Shown piece by piece: positions 60,501 to 64,000 of a stretch of DNA of 64,000 nt. Position numbers and translations under genes: made by a program. The stretch lies in the NCBI GenBank assembly GCA_030248135.1, contig JASANC010000209.1, forward strand, positions 82,905-146,904. Direction: 5' to 3'. Under the pieces are notes generated by a model, which had not been told where the DNA came from, ran no database searches, and saw only the letters and a program-made list of their open reading frames with translations. Source of the stretch: Theristus sp. LFF4_11 (taxonomy: Eukaryota; Nematoda; Chromadorea; Monhysterida; Xyalidae). How positions within the stretch are numbered: the stretch's first letter is position 1; the number at the start of each line of letters is the position of its first letter.

Positions 60501-63500
60501 AAACATTTTAAAAAATCAAGGCTATTTTTCTTCAAAAATTGGTTTTTTGGCCAAAAGTAATAATTATTTTGGGCCAAAAAATTTTCAAGGCCGAAAACAA
60601 CTTCTTTTTGCCCGTGCAATTATTTTGAGTGGTCGATGACCCAATTTGACCAATGTAGGCGCAAAAAAGCTATATGGCCCGCATCATGGCAACATTCCCG
60701 TGTCGGCAGTGACGGGACCCTGCTTTTAACGAATCAGAACAACTGAATCAAGGTTGGGTTTTGTCGGCAAAACAGTGCATCTTGATGAGTTCTGCAAGAT
60801 GCTTTTTGAAATTTCTCAATAGCTTCAACCGTTGACGAGTTATGACTGTTTTTTTTAAGAAGTCCGCTTTTTCTCGTATTTTGACCAACCAATTTGAGAC
60901 ACCCAAAAGTGTCTGTGCTCTAGTTGGTTGGATAAATCGAATGGCATCACGGAATAGCCTTATATTAGGGTTATATCGCCACTATAGTCTCCCAGTGTCG
61001 CACGACCTTCGTTGTCCTAAAACTGCAATTTTTCAAAAAATTACCTGTTTTTCAGGGGGTCAAAAAAATCAAAAAAATCAGTCTCCAAATCGACGAAATT
61101 TTCGAATTTGACCAAAATAAAGGTACCAAGCGTCTTTTCTTGACCATCTCGACCTACCCTGAAAGTTTCAGCCAAATCCGTGACATAGCTGTCCGTGGTT
61201 TGTATGGGGACTGGTCGCCGCTTACGCGGACTGCTTCTTAAACAGCCGTGTCTTTTTTGTGCCACACCACTATGAAAGCTGACTGTTTCAAACCAACGTA
61301 ATCTAGCGGGACGTCAGTTTCTAACGATTTGTTTGCAAAAAAACGTTCGTCATCAATGCGTTTGAATTTTTTGAATAATGACATTGATCACAGTTATTTG
61401 CACCCCAAGCGCCAATTGTATTTTCTATTTGTTGCCAAAATGAACAGGTTCCGAAACGTTTCAACATCACAGGCGACTTTCCATCGTTAGCAATAGTTGC
61501 AATTTTTCGGCCATTTGTTTCAAGCATGAGCTTGATGTCTTTGTTTTGTCTTTTTTGAATTACAGCTGTCAACTGTATTCATTATTTGCTTAAATTAGAT
61601 TCTTCAAAATGGCTTTTTATTTCTGTGCGCATGAGTTACTTTTTCGTTTTTTTTCTATGTTTCAATTTAATTTCGTTTTCTTGCGATTATTGCCCTTTTA
61701 ATTAATAAATGCGAGTGGTGTTGATCAAACTACTAGTTGTCCTCCTCAAGCTGTCTGAAGTTAGACTAGCTATAAACAGACAGCACTACATACAGATGTT
61801 GTTTTTCTCTTGTTTTTGTGTTTCGTTTCTGTTTTTAAAGCATTTGTTTTTTATTTTCCAACACGATTTTTTGTTTATTTTTATTTTTGTGTGCCAGATT
61901 GACGACGTTTATCAAACGAGTGACACTGCAATTGTGGAAAGGTGGAGAGCGAAACTAGCGAAGCTTCGTTCACAGCAGCGATCAAAATCAACAGAGTCTC
62001 TGCGGGTACTAAACGTTTTTTTAGAATTATAGTATTTATATAGGCTCAGGTGAAAATTTGGAATTCCCCAGGTATATATTTTTTGTTTTGTCGTTTGTTT
62101 TACTAAAATGTCGTTATTTTAGGGTTTTGCTTTTTGCACGAACATGATTTGGTTTTGGGAAACGGAGTGAACGTTTTGAAAACTCGTGTGTTTGTTTTAT
62201 TTCGATTTGTTTTCACCAGGTTCTGCGACTCAATGCATTCGCAGACGTAGACAAGAAAACTTGTTTCGTGCTTGGTGTGTCAAATTCAAAATTGTCTGCA
62301 TCTAACTCAATAACATATCCAACTAGCTGATTGGTTGGTGATCACGTTCACGTGATGCATGCATTCTGAGCAGGCTTTGCTATGGAGGCGGAGTTTGGTT
62401 TGCACAGAAGTCATGCATCACGTGATCACCAACCAATCAGCTAGTTGGGCATGTCATATACAGTAGTGAGACCGTAAATGACTTTGTCGTATCTCCAGGG
62501 ATTCCTACCAACTGTAAATTGCGGCGTGAAGACTTTAGCAGATTTCAATCCAAGCGTTCATCGAGACACAAAACTTGAAAAAGTCAATATTTTGTTAACA
62601 AAAAGGACTTTTGGAATCAGTGGAGACCGTTCACTTTAGTCTTTACAAAAAATCGTTGCAAAAACGTTTTTTTTTATGTCTTTATTTTTGTTTTCAGAAA
62701 ATCCGTCAAAGCTCAGTTCCACCACGCGCAGGCCTCGGCGAATACCACAGTTACTCAAAGTATGACGATCGCAAGTGAGTTCTTATAAATTCATGAATCA
62801 GTTGGTTTTTAGTGTTTTTGAAAAAAACTGATTCACAGCTTCTCATCCAAGTCCAGTGCATTTTTTGTATTTATTCAGATTGTTCGGCCTCTCCCTGGAC
62901 ACCGCTGGTCCGACAGTCGCCGCGCACACGCCGTTGAGCCCACCAAGCGAAAGCGACGTTCACAGGTGGTACAGAAGTATTCAAAGTGGTGGTGAGGTTC
63001 CGTTCAGTGGCCTTCGACAGTCGGCGCCCGATCGAGAAGGTGTGTTGTAAATGTTTTCATTTTTTGAACGTGACATTTTGCTATTAAATCATGTATTTAA
63101 CACAACGTCTTGCTGGTTTTTGCATTGATTTTTTGCATGTATTTCTTTTAAAAAAATAAATTGCGACCATTTTTGCGAAATTTGAATAACATTAGCATTG
63201 TGCTAAATATAACAAAACGATACTTTATCTACCTGTGTAACTAAAGTTAATTGTGGTCTACCTGCATCTCAACCCAAATACAGATAGCGACACTAGCAGT
63301 GTAATTAGCTAACCTAACCTCTTAGCAAAGTTATCTTCCCTTGTTGATGGACAGTTAGCGACACTAGCAGTGTTATTAGCTAACCTAACCTCTTAGCAAA
63401 GATCTTCCTTTGTTGATGGGTACCAACCTTTTTTGCACTAAAACTTGTTGCAGATTCCCTGCTTCGAATTATCGGTTATCCAAAGTTCCGCACGCGGACC

Positions 63501-64000
63501 CCAACTGCATTACCTTCTGAATCGTGCGTAACACCGCCATCTTCGAGTTTGATAATTCCGCAAACACGCCGAAGCGCTTCTGCAATTGGTTTTAATACTC
63601 AGTCAGATTCGATCTACCAGCCGAAACAGCAGGAGAGCAGTTTCAACGTTAGAATGCAGAGCAGCCGTGTGGCAACAGAAGAAAAGGTTGTGCTACCAAT
63701 GGATGAAATCGAACGACATCATCATCGCCAGCATTGTCAAAATCAAAATCAAAAAACAAGCACTCATCAAACAACAACGAGTAATCGTCTTTTGAACTAC
63801 CGGAAATACTGGTTGCAAAGTTTTTTTAACAAACGCGACAAAACTACAATGGAGAATTGCAAAACTTTTGCAAACAACAATGCCGACCAAATCCGTTCAC
63901 AACCGTCAACCGATCCGCTGATTTTATCATCACCAAGGAATAGTGCCAACAGACGCAGTTCGTCACCGTTCAGTTTGCCAGTGCTTCCCGTCGAACCATC
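29527..64000 (+). CDS. SORBS-like adaptor with N-terminal PDZ and SoHo region, partial (27 exons, 3' end outside)
   Basis: Exons: 29527-29661, 30362-30516, 33039-33382, 33466-33600, 34408-34582, 34738-34928, 36916-37186, 38343-38517, 39115-39295, 39426-39698, 46582-46743, 46970-47427, 47916-48091, 48547-48827, 49274-49465, 49678-49861, 49997-50252, 50519-50597, 52207-52320, 53165-53221, 53521-53583, 54843-54958, 55334-55399, 61898-62005, 62698-62774, 62879-63039, 63454-64000 (open). All phases agree, giving about 1,711 codons. Residues 20-97 form a PDZ domain; 100-1,240 are Ser/Pro/Gln-rich and probably disordered, with a poly-Pro stretch in exon 16; 1,249-1,413 carry sorbin-homology motifs (DPQHSWYKMMYKKLH, RIEDYVPGASSL); exon 26 has WYRSIQSGGEVPFSGLR. 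SoHo proteins (vinexin, CAP/ponsin, ArgBP2) link vinculin, flotillin and actin at adhesion and muscle attachment sites. SH3 domains would follow beyond the window. Less certain: starts of exons 5 and 9, ends of exons 14 and 16, and whether all exons belong to one transcript. Confidence 0.82.
31550..32347. mobile_element. hAT-like MITE (TAGGGTTGG ends) in intron 2
   Basis: A 798-bp element with ends TAGGGTTGGCAC and ..TTACCAACCCTA and perfect 8-bp duplication GTGTGTGC (31542-31549 and 32348-32355). Subterminal arrays of aaaccggtttttt and ccgttttaaaacc occur at both ends. A related left terminus (tagggatggcacgacaaaac) is at 38690. Confidence 0.88.
34078..34300. mobile_element. Tc1-like MITE in intron 4
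   Basis: A 223-bp palindrome-ended element: CAGTGGCGGCCAAAAGTTTG at the left and its reverse complement at the right, flanked by TA (34076-34077 and 34301-34302). The end sequence is typical of Tc1-family elements. No coding sequence. The gene's reading frame is unaffected. Confidence 0.9.
35175..36082 (-). mobile_element. Mariner-type element with transposase N-terminal remnant, intron 6
   Basis: Ends CAGGGTGAGCCAAAAAAAAG and ..TTTTTTTGGCCCACCCTG, about 90 bp of matched inverted repeat, TA on both sides (35173-35174 and 36083-36084). The minus-strand frame 35583-35296 contains MVKWTAEQRVWCAIW..SFSAVTRQFRVKF, which resembles the helix-turn-helix found at the N-terminus of insect-type mariner/IS630 transposases (DUF4817-like). 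The catalytic DDE/D part is missing, so the copy is non-autonomous. Confidence 0.85.
36732..36895. mobile_element. Palindromic MITE (TGATCACGTGATGCATG family), copy 1
   Basis: A 164-bp near-palindrome, ends CAGTCGAACTCTAA / ..TTAGAGTCCGACTG, flanked by TA. The interior GTGATCACGTGATGCATGC and its reverse complement form the long arms. Lies in intron 6 just upstream of exon 7 (36916). Related copies are at 57018-57165 and 62308-62455. Confidence 0.82.
37846..38030. repeat. TGCA-rich low-complexity repeat
   Basis: Irregular repetition of tgcactgca, ctgcattgca and catcctgca units over about 120 bp, with a partial mirror at 38004-38028. It lies in intron 7. Apparent frames across it are compositional. 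Confidence 0.6.
38936..38981. repeat. (TTCG)n microsatellite
   Basis: About 11 tandem ttcg units with one ttg interruption, in intron 8 just left of exon 9. Likely length-polymorphic. Confidence 0.95.
41198..41425 (-). mobile_element. tRNA-derived SINE
   Basis: On the minus strand an internal RNA polymerase III promoter can be read: A box TAGCGGTAGAAC (41417-41406) and B box GGTTCGAACC (41379-41370), in the spacing of a tRNA. A GC-rich unrelated body follows (41350-41215), then an A-rich tail (41214-41202). The tRNA half does not close into a full acceptor stem, so this is a retroposed SINE, not a working tRNA gene. Boundaries are approximate. Confidence 0.75.
42600..42811. repeat. Inverted repeat (tcctgtcccg family)
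   Basis: Left arm 42600-42660 (ctccgtgtcctgtcccgcca, gtctcgtgtcatgtcccgt) pairs with right arm 42757-42811 (ggacaggacatgacgcggga, caggacacgagacacgaga). Probably a small MITE; ends and target duplication unclear. Confidence 0.6.
42841..43269. mobile_element. TA-flanked poly-G MITE (CCGTATTACC ends), copy 2
   Basis: Near-identical to 18691-19140, including ccttccatggcaggaaggaa and the cccccatggggg palindromes. The left flank is TA at 42839-42840. The right terminus is degraded (gatagagagatatag), so the end is approximate. Confidence 0.8.
43371..43869. repeat. Direct repeat of 85 bp, two copies about 414 bp apart
   Basis: 43371-43455 and 43785-43869 are identical by eye (ttttgttttcttagaaccat .. 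cgtttattctcta). This is either a local duplication or two copies of an insertion product. Confidence 0.85.
45777..45888 (+). CDS. Candidate alternative first exon of the SORBS-like gene
   Basis: An ATG at 45777, with an in-frame TGA 12 bases upstream, opens 37 codons plus one base (MKFPAKIYSSDLLLSHAKTR..) ending at a gtaagg donor, the best donor in the neighbourhood. The phase (1) equals that of exon 10, so it can splice to exon 11 at 46582 and start a shorter protein lacking the PDZ domain. Because no acceptor with an open frame precedes it, I read it as a first exon with its own promoter, not as an internal exon. Confidence 0.6.
48943..49221. mobile_element. hAT-like MITE (CATAGTTGTTCCAG ends) in intron 14
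   Basis: A 279-bp element, ends CATAGTTGTTCCAG and ..GGGGAACAACTGTG, flanked by CCGGCGAC (48935-48942) and CTGGCGAC (49222-49229), an 8-bp duplication with one substitution. Same family as 13185-13659. It ends 52 bp before the exon 15 acceptor. Confidence 0.82.
50519..55399 (+). CDS. SoHo (sorbin homology) exons 18-23 of the SORBS-like gene
   Basis: Exon 18 encodes HVPSGDPQHSWYKMMYKKLHQ, matching the WYKTMFKxIH core that opens the SoHo domain. Exons 19-22 encode a Pro/Ser/Tyr-rich linker (DPYLNRPLE, GWTPQPYM). Exon 23 encodes RIEDYVPGASSLAKYEQE, matching the I-x-D/E-Y-x-PG-x-SS motif that closes it. In vertebrate ponsin/vinexin this domain binds flotillin. Exons are short (57-116 nt) and mostly symmetric in phase 1, which allows cassette splicing. 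Confidence 0.88.
51786..52021. mobile_element. Degraded Tc1-like MITE in intron 18
   Basis: Left end TA-CAGTGGCTACAAATAAAAG; right end reads, on the opposite strand, CAGTGGCAGCCAAAAGTTTG. Ends resemble those at 34078-34300 but are diverged, and the right TA has become CA. Confidence 0.7.
52480..53035. repeat. Dispersed repeat shared with G6PD intron 3
   Basis: The segment contains gtatgaccgattaaataagg, gtcgcagactaggagttgta and aatttgcacacaattcggtttctga, matching 4676-4960 in the G6PD intron (gtatggccgaat, gtcgcaaactaggcgttgc, aatttgacgcacaattgggtttctga). A G-run insert at 52580-52640 resembles the CCGTATTACC MITE interior. Confidence 0.65.
57018..57165. mobile_element. Palindromic MITE (TGATCACGTGATGCATG family), copy 2
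   Basis: Ends CAGTCTAACTCTG and ..GAGTTAGACTGCAG; arms contain aactagctgattggtt and aaccagccaattagctagtt around an asymmetric centre ctgtggaggcggagttggtt. Diverged relative to copy 1. End coordinates are approximate. Confidence 0.75.
57327..61237. mobile_element. 3.9 kb TTAA-flanked foldback element
   Basis: Bounded by TTAA at 57323-57326 and 61238-61241, with terminal inverted repeats GAAGCAGTCCGCGTAAGCGG. The arms run inward for about 1.7-2 kb each. Inside, a unit of about 520 bp containing gggctcagactatgacctgt recurs at 58322, 58846 and 59370, and inverted at about 59880 and 60400. TTAA targets are used by piggyBac and Kolobok superfamilies. No transposase frame is visible; frames in the arms are repeat-derived. 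Confidence 0.83.
62308..62455. mobile_element. Palindromic MITE (TGATCACGTGATGCATG family), copy 3
   Basis: Arms ccaactagctgattggttgg and its reverse complement enclose gtgatgcatgcattctg and tcatgcatcacgtgatcacc. Lies in intron 24. Flanking duplicate not certain. Confidence 0.75.
62879..64000 (+). CDS. Last visible exons 26-27 of the SORBS-like gene
   Basis: Exon 26 encodes VHRWYRSIQSGGEVPFSGLR followed by QSAPDRE, a compact W-Y/GGEVP motif like those seen in SORBS-family and related adaptor linkers. Exon 27 opens at 63454 and stays open to the window end for 547 bases; it is rich in Ser, Gln, Asn and His with RSASAIGF and SSPFSLPVLP. No stop or donor is visible, so the gene continues. Confidence 0.8.
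63286..63421. repeat. Tandem duplication of about 71 bp in intron 26
   Basis: Two copies of agcgacactagcagtgt..ttagctaacctaacctctta start at 63286 and 63357, with a few substitutions and a short indel. They end about 30 bp before the exon 27 acceptor. Confidence 0.88.

Larger units (their letters stand above)
55400..61897. other. Intron 23 of the SORBS-like gene (6.5 kb)
   Basis: Mostly filled by the TTAA-flanked foldback at 57327. 55400-57017 is AT-rich with no recognised feature; 61242-61897 likewise. Confidence 0.6.

Overview
This is a eukaryotic (animal) genomic window: genes are split by spliceosomal introns, intergenic and intronic DNA is dense with DNA transposons, and codon phases join exactly across GT..AG introns. 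The two left-hand proteins look nematode-like from recall (for example the [10 protein letters not shown] and [11 protein letters not shown] stretches of the G6PD), so a nematode or close relative is the best guess. I cannot fix the species.

Layout. (1) 588-7366, minus strand: a complete glucose-6-phosphate 1-dehydrogenase gene in 13 exons (535 aa), preceded on the same strand by a complete two-exon prefoldin subunit 4 gene (136 aa). (2) 7605-29060: about 21 kb of almost pure repeat. It holds a 1.4 kb foldback element with 9-bp target duplication, a four-layer nest of hAT-type elements, a 2.6 kb perfect-looking foldback, two decayed hAT elements with transposase remnants, a family of hAT-like MITEs whose ends are long G/C homopolymers, and a 5'-truncated CR1-like LINE with a 64-bp target duplication. 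(3) 29527-64000, plus strand: one large gene. I could thread 27 exons through it in a single open frame (about 1,711 codons, still open at the window end). It begins with a PDZ domain and later carries a sorbin-homology (SoHo) region, so it is a vinexin/CAP/ArgBP2-type (SORBS) cytoskeletal adaptor; the SH3 domains expected for the family would lie beyond the right edge. Its introns hold a Tc1-like MITE, a mariner derivative with a transposase helix-turn-helix remnant, a tRNA-derived SINE, several palindromic MITEs and a 3.9 kb TTAA-flanked foldback element.

Functionally, G6PD (NADPH supply) and prefoldin (cytosolic chaperone for actin/tubulin) are housekeeping genes; the SORBS-like gene would act at integrin/actin attachment sites. 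There is no sign that the three genes form one pathway. The unusual content is the transposon landscape: I can place at least 13 insertions with 8-bp duplicated targets, 12 of them perfect, and read their order of insertion from the nesting. A second oddity is that more than half of the inferred 5' splice sites have a pyrimidine at intron position +3 (often GTTGGT).
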